Positions 1-10,717 of a stretch of 13,614 nucleotides of DNA are shown here, piece after piece. Source of the stretch: Actinomycetes bacterium. Lineage in GTDB: Bacteria > Actinomycetota > Acidimicrobiia > Acidimicrobiales > RAAP-2. A model generated the notes under the pieces. That model was not told the origin of the DNA. It ran no database searches and saw only the letters and a list, made by a program, of their open reading frames with translations. The stretch is from contig JAJZFO010000135.1 of assembly GCA_021805305.1 (NCBI GenBank), forward strand, positions 1 through 13,614, in the 5' to 3' direction. The first letter of the stretch is position 1. Each line of letters starts with the position of its first letter. The translations under genes were made by a program, and so were the position numbers.

Positions 1-1414
1 GACAGGTGTCCTCGGCCGCCATCGGTACCGATGCATTCCAAGAGTGCGACATCACCGGCATCACCATGGGCATCACCAAGCACAACTTCCTCGTCAAGAG
101 CGCCCACGAGATCCCCCGGGCCGTGGCGGCCGCCTTTCACATCGCCACGACCGGACGCCCCGGACCGGTCCTGGTGGACGTGCCCAAGGACATCGCGCAG
201 TCGATGATGGAATGGTGGTATCCCGCGTCGATCGAGGAGCTGGACCTCCCGGGTTACCACCCGGTCGTCGACCTCGATGCCGACCGGGTGGCTCAAGCCG
301 TCGAGCTCATCCGCGTCGCCGAGCGTCCCGTGCTCTACGTGGGTGGTGGCACGCTCAAGTCACACGCCTCGGCGCAGCTGTTGGCTTTCGCCGAGCGCAC
401 CGGCATGCCGGTGGTCACGACCCTCATGGCCCGTGGGGCCTTTCCCGACTCGCACCCTCAGCACTTGGGTATGCCGGGCATGCACGGTATGTACGCCGCG
501 GTCACCGCGATCCAGAAGTCCGACCTGTTGATCTCGTTGGGGGCACGATTCGATGACCGCGTCACCGGCAAGATCCCCGCCTTCGCCCCCCACGCCAAGG
601 TGATCCACGTCGACATCGACAAGGCGGAGTTCAACAAGGTGCGACGCGCCGACGTCGCGATCCGCTCCAACGTGGCCGCCGTGCTCGAGGCCTTCGACGC
701 GCACCAGGCCAGTCCCCAGAACCTCGAGGTGTGGTGGAAGGAGATCAACGCCTGGCGAGAGAGTTACCCGCTGGTCTACGACGAGCCCGCGGCCGAGGGC
801 CTGCTTCGCCCCCAACACGTCATCGAGTCGATCGCCCGGGCCGCGGCTCCGGGGACCATCGTCACCTCCGGCGTCGGTCAACACCAGATGTGGGCCTCGC
901 AGTTCTGGAAGTTCGAAGAACCCGGGACCTGGATCAATTCCGGTGGCGCGGGCACCATGGGGTTCGGCGTGCCCGCGGCCATCGGCGCCAAGGCGGGTCG
1001 CCCCGACCGGGTGGTCTGGTGCATCGATGGCGACGGCTGCTTCCAGATGACGGCCCAGGAACTCGTCACCGCGCGCTCCGAGGGCATCCCGATCAAGGTG
1101 GCGATCCTCAATAACGCCTACCTCGGCATGGTGCGCCAGTGGCAGGAGATGTTCTACGACGAGCGCTACTCCGAGGTCTACCTCTCGCCCGACCTGCCCG
1201 ACTACGTCAAGTGGGCCGAGGCGATGGGCTGCGTCGGCCTGCGCGCGACGAACATCGAGGAGATGCACGCCGCCATCGCCACGGCCAACTCGATCAACGA
1301 CGTGCCCGTGGTGATCGACTTTCGCACCGACTCCTCCGAGAAGGTCTTCCCGATGGTCGCCGCGGGCGCGAGCAACGACGACATCATGGTCCACCCCTTG
1401 CAGAGAGAGAATTC

Positions 1415-1418
<4 letters not shown>
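1..1418 (+). CDS. ilvB: Acetolactate synthase large (catalytic) subunit, 5' truncated by window edge
   Basis: This enzyme (AHAS, ThDP/Mg/FAD dependent, cytosolic) condenses two pyruvates to acetolactate, or pyruvate with 2-oxobutyrate, the first common step of branched-chain amino acid synthesis. The reading frame is open to the left edge: the first full codon (3-5) is Gln, giving GQVSSAAIGTDAFQE, an internal AHAS motif. The GTG at 6 is therefore an internal Val, not a start. About 471 residues are present, and roughly 100-120 N-terminal residues, including the catalytic Glu region, lie outside. The ThDP/Mg motif runs from GDG (1029-1037) to NN (1110-1115). The Trp in MVRQWQ (codon 1140-1142) is the conserved active-site-channel Trp. 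The residue after GQV, Pro in plant enzymes, is Ser here. The stop codon overlaps the ilvN start (GTGA), so translation is probably coupled. No feature suggests inactivation. Confidence 0.97.
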
Positions 1419-3019
<1,601 letters not shown>

Positions 3020-3021
<2 letters not shown>

Positions 3022-3041
3022 GGCGTCGTGCGCGACGCCTC
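3020..3041 (+). terminator. GC hairpin at the end of ilvC
   Basis: There is a perfect 9-bp stem, GAGGCGTCG (3020-3028) with CGACGCCTC (3033-3041), closed by a TGCG loop. It starts inside the ilvC TGA and has no U-tract after it. It is probably the end of the ilvBNC transcript, either as a U-less terminator or as a 3' stabilising hairpin. Confidence 0.55.
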
Positions 3042-3053
3042 GTCGGACGCGGA

Positions 3054-3059
3054 TAGGTT
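3054..3059 (+). promoter_or_regulatory. -10-like TAGGTT, leaderless start for the secreted protein gene
   Basis: TAGGTT matches the actinobacterial TAnnnT -10 pattern and lies exactly 6 nt before the ATG at 3066. Transcription would then begin at or next to the start codon. There is no Shine-Dalgarno in the interval (CTTGCC), which supports a leaderless mRNA. I see no convincing -35. Confidence 0.5.
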
Positions 3060-3065
3060 CTTGCC

Positions 3066-3938
3066 ATGACGATGATCCCCGCCACGAGGTTCGCCCTCGC
3101 GCTCGCCCTGTCCACCGGTGCGTTCGCGGTAGCGGCCTCGCAGGCCGGTGCACACTCGCCCTGGCCGCTGGTCTCCTCGCACCTGCCCGCGACGTTGGAG
3201 GAATGCTCCGCCCCGCAGGCGCGCGCCGGAGGAGCGTCGTACACGAACCTGTGGACCCTCAAGGTCACCGCCGTCGACCTGGTGGGCGAGAAGGTGTTCA
3301 CCAACGTCGGCAACGCGTCGACGGCCAATCCGCGCCTGGTCCTTCGTGCACCGTCGTTCTCGAGCGTCCTCGCCCCGGCGTTCGCCGGTGAGCGATCCGT
3401 GATCGACAACGCTCTCTTCTCGGACCTGCATCTGGCGCGCGTCTCGTCGCTGCCCGCGGCCAAGGTGGTGCCCGCCGGTAGCCACCGGGTCGCGTCGCGC
3501 CACTCGCTCGTCGTCTACGCCACCTCGAGCGTCGACGTCTCCCAGGGTTTCTTCTCGCGAGTGGCGCGCGGCTGTAACGCGCGTGGACCCCTGTCGCCCT
3601 GGGTGCTCTCGGTGGTCCGCGCGGGGCCACTGACCTATCACGACACGGTGGTCGCCAGTTCCTCGCTCGACGCGCGGACCTTCCAACCGCCCGCGAGCGT
3701 CCCCTTGGCGTTCCTGGAGCACCTGGTGACCCACCTCGCCCCGTCGAGCACTGGTCCACTCCCGGCCGGCTTCGGATTCCCCAAGCTCCAGACGGAACTG
3801 GTGCGTAATGACTCGGTGGTCGCCTTCACCTCGCACGGTAGCGGTTCGGTGTTCCTGGGGTGGCTCAAAGACAGGTTACCCACGACGAATCGCCACAGCC
3901 CTTTTCGGGTCACCGTGGTGCGCGCCGGCTCCTGGTAG
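3066..3938 (+). CDS. Secreted protein of unknown function with apparent internal duplication
   Basis: I do not recognise a family. The 290-residue product has a signal peptide: the hydrophobic run is at residues 8-24 and cleavage is likely after AGA (residue 29). The mature part is rich in Ser, Val, Ala and Pro, and has only two cysteines, C47 and C170, which could form a disulfide. No further membrane segment, lipobox or sortase motif is visible. Residues ~147-187 (HSLVVYATSS to SPWVLSVVRAG) resemble residues ~249-288 (DSVVAFTSHG to SPFRVTVVRAG), so the mature protein may be two related domains. The start at ATG 3066 is chosen because of the TAGGTT box 6 nt upstream; a second in-frame ATG at 3072 is possible. 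It lies after the ilvC hairpin and probably has its own promoter. Function is unknown; extracytoplasmic location is fairly secure. Confidence 0.75.
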   Translation: MTMIPATRFALALALSTGAFAVAASQAGAHSPWPLVSSHLPATLEECSAPQARAGGASYTNLWTLKVTAVDLVGEKVFTNVGNASTANPRLVLRAPSFSSVLAPAFAGERSVIDNALFSDLHLARVSSLPAAKVVPAGSHRVASRHSLVVYATSSVDVSQGFFSRVARGCNARGPLSPWVLSVVRAGPLTYHDTVVASSSLDARTFQPPASVPLAFLEHLVTHLAPSSTGPLPAGFGFPKLQTELVRNDSVVAFTSHGSGSVFLGWLKDRLPTTNRHSPFRVTVVRAGSW

Positions 3939-3941
3939 GGC

Positions 3942-3987
3942 AGGCCTCGCGATCCACGTGGGCGAGGCCTCGCGCGAGCGCGCGAGG
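3942..3987. terminator. Two overlapping hairpins between convergent genes
   Basis: Two stems share bases 3968-3970 and so exclude each other. One is AGGCCTCGC (3942-3950) with GCGAGGCCT (3962-3970), a 9-bp stem with an 11-nt loop. The other is CCTCGCGC (3968-3975) with GCGCGAGG (3980-3987), an 8-bp stem with loop GAGC. They fill the gap between the + strand secreted gene and the - strand SDR gene, which fits a bidirectional terminator. There is no U-tract. Confidence 0.5.
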
Positions 3988-3991
3988 ATGC

Positions 3992-5440
3992 TTAGCGCGC
4001 GTCGGCGCGACGCTGGGCGTCCTCAACGATGCCCTGGAGCATGCCGGGAAAGACCAGGCCGTGAAACGGCGCCACCGCGAACCAGTAGAGCCGGCCGAGG
4101 AGCCCCCGAGGCTTGAAGCGTGCGCGTTGTGACACGACCGTCGTGCGGTCGTCGGAGCTGATGCGCCATTCGAGCCAGGCGTCGCCGGGCAGGCGCATCT
4201 CCGCGCGCAGGCGTACCATCTCGTCCTCGACGATCTCCTCCACCCGCCAGAAGTCCACGTAATCGCCCGCGCGCAGGTCACTGCGGTGACGACGCCCCCG
4301 ACGAAGTCCCGGTCCGCCCCAGAGTTGGTCGAAGAGACCGCGCAGGCGCCACAGCCATTCGCCGCGGTACCAGCCCTTCTCCCCGCCGATCGCGCAGATT
4401 GTCGCGAACACGTCGTGGGCGCTCGCCGACGTACGCCGCTCGCGCGTATCGACGAGCTCAGTCCCGCCCGCCCAGTCCGGATCGGTCGCGTAGGCGCGAA
4501 AGGGCTGCAGATCGGCGTCGCTGAAGGACGTCGGCACGTCGTGGCGACTCGTGCGGCCCAGGGCGAGGCGGATCGCCTCGCGCAGGGTGCGCTGCGGCGA
4601 TCCCAGTACGTCGCGGGTGCGCGAGTCACGCACGATCACCTCGTTGACGAGGCTGTCGACGAGTGGTCGCGCTAGTGAGGCGGGCACCGGCGTGACCAGA
4701 CCCACCCAATGGCTCGAGAGGCGCGGCGTCAAGAAGGGGACGGGAATGAGTCGGCGCTTGCTCAGCCCCGCCTCCTCGGCGTAGAGGTCCATCATCTGGG
4801 CGTAGCTCACCACGTCGGGCCCACCGATCTCGAAGACGCCCACCAGGGGCTCGACCGCGCCGATGGCGGTGGCCAGGTAGTCGAGCACGTCGGAGATCGC
4901 GATGGGCTGTGAGCGCGTCGCCACCCATTTCGGGGTGACCATGACGGGCAGGACCTCCACTAGGTAGCGCAACATCTCGAAGCTGGCCGAGCCCGATCCG
5001 ATGATGACCGCGGCGCGCAGTTCCGTCACGGGCAGGGACCCCGCGGCCAGGATCCTTCCCACGTCGTGACGACTCGACAGGTGCACGCTGAGCGAGCTGT
5101 CGTCAGCGCCCATGCCACCGAGGTAGACGATGCGACCCACGCCGGAGGACACGGAGGCGACGCGAAAGTGCGCCGCGTCGCGCGACTCCTTGGCCGCCCA
5201 ATCGTGACCGTCGCCGATGCCGTGGACCAAGTAGACCGCGACGTCCACGTCGGCCATGGCGGTCTCGAGGGGACCCTCGACGCTGCCCACGATGATCTCG
5301 ACGTCGCTTCGCCAGCTCGAAGCGGCCAATTTCTCCCGCGTGCGCACGAGGCACCTGACTTCGTGGCCCTCCTCGATCAGTCGCGGCACGAGCCGACCGC
5401 CGACGTAGCCCGTCGCGCCGGTGACCAGGACCCGGCTCAC
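3992..5440 (-). CDS. Atypical SDR (NmrA/YbjT-like) fused to DUF2867 domain
   Basis: The 482-residue protein has an N-terminal Rossmann domain with the NAD(P) motif GATGYVG (8-14). A VYLGGMG strand (105-111) and an SRHDVG segment (123-128) stand where classical SDRs have the Tyr-xxx-Lys pair, so it is an atypical SDR. From about residue 325 it becomes a DUF2867 domain, recognisable by GDYVDFWRVEEI (392-403), LPGDAWLEWRI, and the C-terminal RGLLGRLYWFAVAPFHGLVFPGML (445-468). This fusion is a known arrangement; its substrate is not established, and dehydrogenase or isomerase activity on an unknown metabolite is only inferred. There is no signal peptide, so it is probably cytosolic. The GTG start at 5440 overlaps the stop of a 7-codon upstream ORF as GTGA and has no clear Shine-Dalgarno. 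Stop is TAA. It follows the epimerase gene by 44 nt, with its own candidate promoter in the gap. Confidence 0.9.
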   Translation of the reverse strand: MSRVLVTGATGYVGGRLVPRLIEEGHEVRCLVRTREKLAASSWRSDVEIIVGSVEGPLETAMADVDVAVYLVHGIGDGHDWAAKESRDAAHFRVASVSSGVGRIVYLGGMGADDSSLSVHLSSRHDVGRILAAGSLPVTELRAAVIIGSGSASFEMLRYLVEVLPVMVTPKWVATRSQPIAISDVLDYLATAIGAVEPLVGVFEIGGPDVVSYAQMMDLYAEEAGLSKRRLIPVPFLTPRLSSHWVGLVTPVPASLARPLVDSLVNEVIVRDSRTRDVLGSPQRTLREAIRLALGRTSRHDVPTSFSDADLQPFRAYATDPDWAGGTELVDTRERRTSASAHDVFATICAIGGEKGWYRGEWLWRLRGLFDQLWGGPGLRRGRRHRSDLRAGDYVDFWRVEEIVEDEMVRLRAEMRLPGDAWLEWRISSDDRTTVVSQRARFKPRGLLGRLYWFAVAPFHGLVFPGMLQGIVEDAQRRADAR

Positions 5441-5460
5441 TGTGGCTCGGGTCGTCTCAT
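5437..5460 (-). CDS. Candidate 7-codon upstream ORF (MRRPEPQ) leading into the SDR gene
   Basis: An ATG at 5460 opens seven codons and ends in TGA at 5439-5437, overlapping the SDR GTG start by 4 nt (GTGA). The ATG stands exactly 6 nt after a TACGCT box, the spacing expected for leaderless initiation. The peptide itself is probably unimportant; the likely role is to deliver ribosomes to the SDR start. A parallel mini-ORF precedes the response regulator at 12793. Its translation is unproven. Confidence 0.4.
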   Translation of the reverse strand: MRRPEPQ

Positions 5461-5466
5461 GAGTGA

Positions 5467-5479
5467 AGCGTACCGGTCG
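5467..5479 (-). promoter_or_regulatory. Promoter candidate CGACCGGTACGCT for uORF and SDR gene
   Basis: Read on the minus strand, this 13-mer ends in TACGCT (5472-5467), a TAnnnT -10 box, 6 nt before the uORF ATG. The same 13-mer stands at the equivalent place upstream of the response regulator (12812-12800). No -35 resembling TTGACA is seen; the shared CGACCGG may act as an extended -10 or as a regulator site. Confidence 0.45.
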
Positions 5480-5484
5480 GACGC

Positions 5485-6660
5485 CTACGGGGCGTCGTCC
5501 AGGCCCTCGATGCCTAGTCCCGCCGCGGTGCCCAACGAGATGCGTGCACCCTCGTAGTGAACGCCGCCACGAACCGGACTTCGCGTCAAGAGCAGTCCGC
5601 CGTCGAGGTCGTGGGCGAGCGTCGGGTGCGGACCCCGCTCGTCGACGAGTGCCGCGAGGGCCGCCGCCGCGGCGATGCCCACGTGGGTCTCGGCCATGCA
5701 GCCAATAATCACGCCGAGGCCCGCGTCGCGGGCCGCGTGGTAGAGGGCCAGGGCCTCGCGCAGGCCGCCGGTCTTGGCCAGCTTGATGTTGATCCAGTCG
5801 GCGGCGTGTGCGTGCAGGATCTCGCGCAGGTCGCGGCGCGTCCAGAGCGACTCGTCGGCCATGATGGGCGTGTGGGAGTGGCGCGTCACGAGGGCCAGCC
5901 CGTCAAGATCGTCGCGATGCACGGGCTGTTCGATGACCGACACGTCGACGCCGGCGTCCTCGAGCGCGCCGATGACCGCGAGGGCGCGTTGGGGCGTCCA
6001 CGCCTGATTCGCGTCGATGCGCAGCGTCACGCCCGTCCCGACCGCGCGGCGCACCCGCGTCAGGGCCCTCACGTCGTCGCCGCCCGCGCCGACCTTGATC
6101 TTGAGGGTGTCGACGCCGTCGCGCACGTACTGCGTCGCGCTGGCCACGAGGGCGTCCTCCTCGAGCTCGTCGCGCACCGCCGAGAGGGTGACGTCGGTGC
6201 GCACGGACAGCGCGAGTTCGTCGCGACGTCGTGGCGAGCGGGGACGGTGGTCCGCTTCCTTCGGCTCGTGAGGCGTCCCGGCGTCGCGCAGGTACTGCGC
6301 GACGCCCACACCGCGCCCCTGGGCGGCCAGGTCGTAGATTGCGCAGTCCAGGGCCATGCGCGCCGAGGAGTTGCGAACCACCGCGCGTTCCAGGGCCTCG
6401 CTGGCGTCCTCGGGATCGTCGCAGGTCAGCCCCAGGACGGCCTCGCGTAACGGTCCGGTGATCGCGGCCGTGACCCCCGGCACGCTTTCGCCCGTGACGC
6501 GCCAGCTCGTCGGTGCCTCGCCCCAGCCGCGGCGCCCGTCACTGTCGCGGACCTCGACGAGGAGTCCCTCGACGGCGTCGACGCGCCGCACGGCGGTGAC
6601 GAAGGGTCGACGCAGCGTGATGGTGCGAAGGTGGATGGTGATGTCCTCAATCGTGGACAC
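5485..6660 (-). CDS. Enolase-superfamily enzyme, probable dipeptide epimerase
   Basis: The 391-residue protein belongs to the muconate-lactonizing subgroup of the enolase superfamily, a TIM barrel with a capping domain that abstracts a proton alpha to a carboxylate. Visible residues are the KxK pair K187/K189 (LKIKVG), Mg ligands D216 (RIDANQ), E244 (VIEQP) and D269 (MADES), and the opposite general base K293 (NIKLAK). GCMAET (320-325) and a DxD (351-353, HDLDGG) match what is known of L-Ala-D/L-Glu and other dipeptide epimerases, where the DxD binds the dipeptide amino group; o-succinylbenzoate synthase and cycloisomerases lack it. A charged Arg/Pro-rich insert (about 127-152) is unusual. 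I chose GTG at 6660 because the following IEDITIHLRTITLRRPFVTA is the normal family N-terminus. A weak GGTGG precedes it. It lies 79 nt after serC on the same strand and is likely cotranscribed. A role in murein peptide recycling or peptide use is inferred. Confidence 0.85.
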   Translation of the reverse strand: MSTIEDITIHLRTITLRRPFVTAVRRVDAVEGLLVEVRDSDGRRGWGEAPTSWRVTGESVPGVTAAITGPLREAVLGLTCDDPEDASEALERAVVRNSSARMALDCAIYDLAAQGRGVGVAQYLRDAGTPHEPKEADHRPRSPRRRDELALSVRTDVTLSAVRDELEEDALVASATQYVRDGVDTLKIKVGAGGDDVRALTRVRRAVGTGVTLRIDANQAWTPQRALAVIGALEDAGVDVSVIEQPVHRDDLDGLALVTRHSHTPIMADESLWTRRDLREILHAHAADWINIKLAKTGGLREALALYHAARDAGLGVIIGCMAETHVGIAAAAALAALVDERGPHPTLAHDLDGGLLLTRSPVRGGVHYEGARISLGTAAGLGIEGLDDAP

Positions 6661-6678
6661 GGACCACCAGCGAGTCGG

Positions 6679-6702
6679 GGGCGAGGGCGAAGGCGAGGGC
6701 GA
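6679..6702. repeat. Four tandem copies of a GGGCGA hexamer between serC and the epimerase gene
   Basis: On the + strand the units are GGGCGA, GGGCGA, AGGCGA, GGGCGA. The repeat lies in the 79-nt gap between the serC stop and the epimerase GTG. Being made of 6-nt units, it preserves reading frame, and in the serC frame it would read as alternating Leu/Phe and Ala. Confidence 0.7.
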
Positions 6703-6739
6703 GCAATTCTTCCTCGAGCAGCGACGTCGGTGCCAACTC

Positions 6740-9095
<2,356 letters not shown>

Positions 9096-9103
9096 CCACC
9101 CTT

Positions 9104-9109
9104 TAGGCT
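9104..9109 (+). promoter_or_regulatory. -10-like TAGGCT upstream of serA
   Basis: TAGGCT in the 43-nt gap fits TAnnnT. Transcription would begin near 9116 and yield a leader of about 23 nt containing the serA ribosome site GAAAGGA (9125-9131). There is no clear -35. serA could also be read through from the aminotransferase gene. Confidence 0.4.
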
Positions 9110-9138
9110 CTATCAACAAAATACGAAAGGACCCCCCT

Positions 9139-10713
9139 GTGGCCCGAGTCTTAGTAACCGAAGAAATCGCCGCGTCCGGCCTCCAGGAGTTGCGCGACGC
9201 CGGTCACGAGGTGGACGTGCGTCTGGGCCTCACGCCCGAGGAATTGATCGAGGCGGTCAAGGGTGCCCACGCGCTCATCATCCGCTCGGCCACTCAGGTC
9301 GACGCGGCCACCCTCGAGGCGGCCAACGACATGGTCGTGGTCGGTCGCGCGGGGATCGGGTTGGATAACGTCGACGTCACCAAGGCAACGGAGCTGGGCG
9401 TGATGGTGGTGAACGCCCCGGTGTCGAACATCCTTTCGGCCGCGGAGCAGACCATGGCCTTGCTGCTCGCCCAGGCGCGCAACATCCCCCAGGCGCATTC
9501 CGCCCTCAAGGAGGGCAAGTGGCAGCGTTCGAAGTGGGAGGGGGTCGAGTTGCACGGCAAGACGCTGGGCATCATCGGCCTGGGCAAGATCGGCGCGCTC
9601 GTCGCGCAACGCGCGAACGCCTTCGGGATGCGCCTGGTCGCCTACGACCCCTACATCACCGAGGAGCGCGCCCGCCACATGGGCATCGAGAGCCTCTCCC
9701 TGGACGACCTGTTGGCCCAGAGCGACTTCATCACCATCCACTTGCCCAAGAACAAGGAGACCACCAATCTTCTCAACGCCGAGTCGCTGAAGAAGACCAA
9801 GGTCGGCGTGCGTATCGTCAACGTCGCGCGCGGTGGCATCGTCAATGAGGCCGACCTGGCCGAGGCGATCCGCAGCGGCCACGTCCAGGGCGCGGCGCTC
9901 GACGTGTTCGAGAAGGAGCCCACGACCGAGTCGCCGCTGTTCGAGCTGCCGTCGGTGGTCGTCGTGCCCCACTTGGGCGCCTCGACGGTCGAGGCCCAGG
10001 ACAAAGCCGGCGTGACCATCGCGGAGCAGGTGCAATTGGCGCTGGCCGGCGACTTCGTCCCCTACGCGGTCAACGTCGCGGCCGGCGAGGTGTCCAACGT
10101 CGTGCGGCCCTTCATGGGTCTCGCGGAACTCCTCGGACGCTTCATCGGCGGCCTGCTCGACGGTGAGCCCGCGGACCTCGAGGTGATCTACCAGGGGGAG
10201 ATCGCCGGCTCGGGAACCAAGATCTTGACGCTCTGTGCACTCAAGGGGTTGCTGGTGGCCACCGGTCACGACAGCGCCTCGTTCGTCAACGCCCCCCAGA
10301 TGGCGGCCGACCATCACATCACCTTCGGTGAACTCTCGACTCACGAGTCCCCCGAGTATGTCAACGTGATCACCGTACGTTCGGGTCAGCACACGGTCTC
10401 GGGCTCCCTGATGACCGTGGGCACCCGGGTGGAGACGCGTATCGTCAGCGTCGACGGCCACGGGATCGAGATCGCCCCCGCCGCGTCGATGCTGGTGGTG
10501 CGCAACAACGACCGTCCCGGCATGATCGGGCTGGTCGGCGTGGCGCTCGGGGAGGCGGGGATCTCCATCACGTCCATGGCGGTGGGGCCCGATCACAACA
10601 CCGGCACCGCCCTCATGGTCCTGTCGACGGCGTCCCCGACTCCCTCGTCGGTGGTGGAGAGGTTGCGCGACACCGAGGGCATCGACGACATCCACCTGAT
10701 CTCGCTACGGTAG
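9139..10713 (+). CDS. serA: D-3-phosphoglycerate dehydrogenase, long type I form
   Basis: The enzyme oxidises 3-phosphoglycerate to 3-phosphohydroxypyruvate with NAD, the committed step of serine synthesis. It has 524 residues, the long form known from Mycobacterium. The substrate domain encloses a Rossmann domain with GLGKIG (147-152). Catalytic residues are R231 (NVARGG), E260 (FEKEP) and H278 (VPHLGAST). An intervening ASB domain spans about 310-445 and a C-terminal ACT domain about 451-524 (MLVVRNNDRPGMIG onward), the serine feedback site in this family. GTG at 9139 is well supported: GAAAGGA lies 7 nt upstream and ARVLVTEEIAASGL is the usual N-terminus. It stands with the aminotransferase and serC. 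Its 3' end overlaps the histidine kinase gene tail-to-tail by 9 nt, inside a palindrome. Confidence 0.97.
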   Translation: MARVLVTEEIAASGLQELRDAGHEVDVRLGLTPEELIEAVKGAHALIIRSATQVDAATLEAANDMVVVGRAGIGLDNVDVTKATELGVMVVNAPVSNILSAAEQTMALLLAQARNIPQAHSALKEGKWQRSKWEGVELHGKTLGIIGLGKIGALVAQRANAFGMRLVAYDPYITEERARHMGIESLSLDDLLAQSDFITIHLPKNKETTNLLNAESLKKTKVGVRIVNVARGGIVNEADLAEAIRSGHVQGAALDVFEKEPTTESPLFELPSVVVVPHLGASTVEAQDKAGVTIAEQVQLALAGDFVPYAVNVAAGEVSNVVRPFMGLAELLGRFIGGLLDGEPADLEVIYQGEIAGSGTKILTLCALKGLLVATGHDSASFVNAPQMAADHHITFGELSTHESPEYVNVITVRSGQHTVSGSLMTVGTRVETRIVSVDGHGIEIAPAASMLVVRNNDRPGMIGLVGVALGEAGISITSMAVGPDHNTGTALMVLSTASPTPSSVVERLRDTEGIDDIHLISLR

Positions 10714-10717
10714 CGAG
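10701..10717. terminator. 17-bp palindrome spanning both stop codons of serA and the kinase gene
   Basis: CTCGCTAC (10701-10708), a central G, then GTAGCGAG (10710-10717) form a near-perfect palindrome. As RNA it folds to a 7-bp stem with a 3-nt loop on either strand. It contains the serA TAG (10711-10713) and the kinase TAG (10707-10705 on the minus strand). It could be a bidirectional terminator; there is no U-tract on either side. Confidence 0.45.

Noticed and set aside
6..8. GTG at 6 as the ilvB start
   Set aside because: The codon before it is Gln in the same frame, completing the internal GQV motif of AHAS, so it is an internal Val of a truncated gene.
5467..5479. The 13-mer repeat (also at 12800-12812) taken alone as a significant repeat
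   Set aside because: By chance a few 13-mer matches are expected in 13.6 kb of GC-rich DNA on two strands. Only the equal placement relative to ATG mini-ORFs makes it worth attention.
6661..6739. A separate small gene between serC and the epimerase gene
   Set aside because: Its only start would be TTG with GGAG directly adjacent, too close to serve as a ribosome site, and the peptide matches nothing I know.
9151..10695. 514-codon open frame antisense to serA, and similar long antisense frames over ilvB, ilvC and the other genes
   Set aside because: They mirror conserved genes in GC-rich DNA, are rich in Arg, Gly, His and Asp, and show no domain or ribosome site. They are codon-bias shadows.
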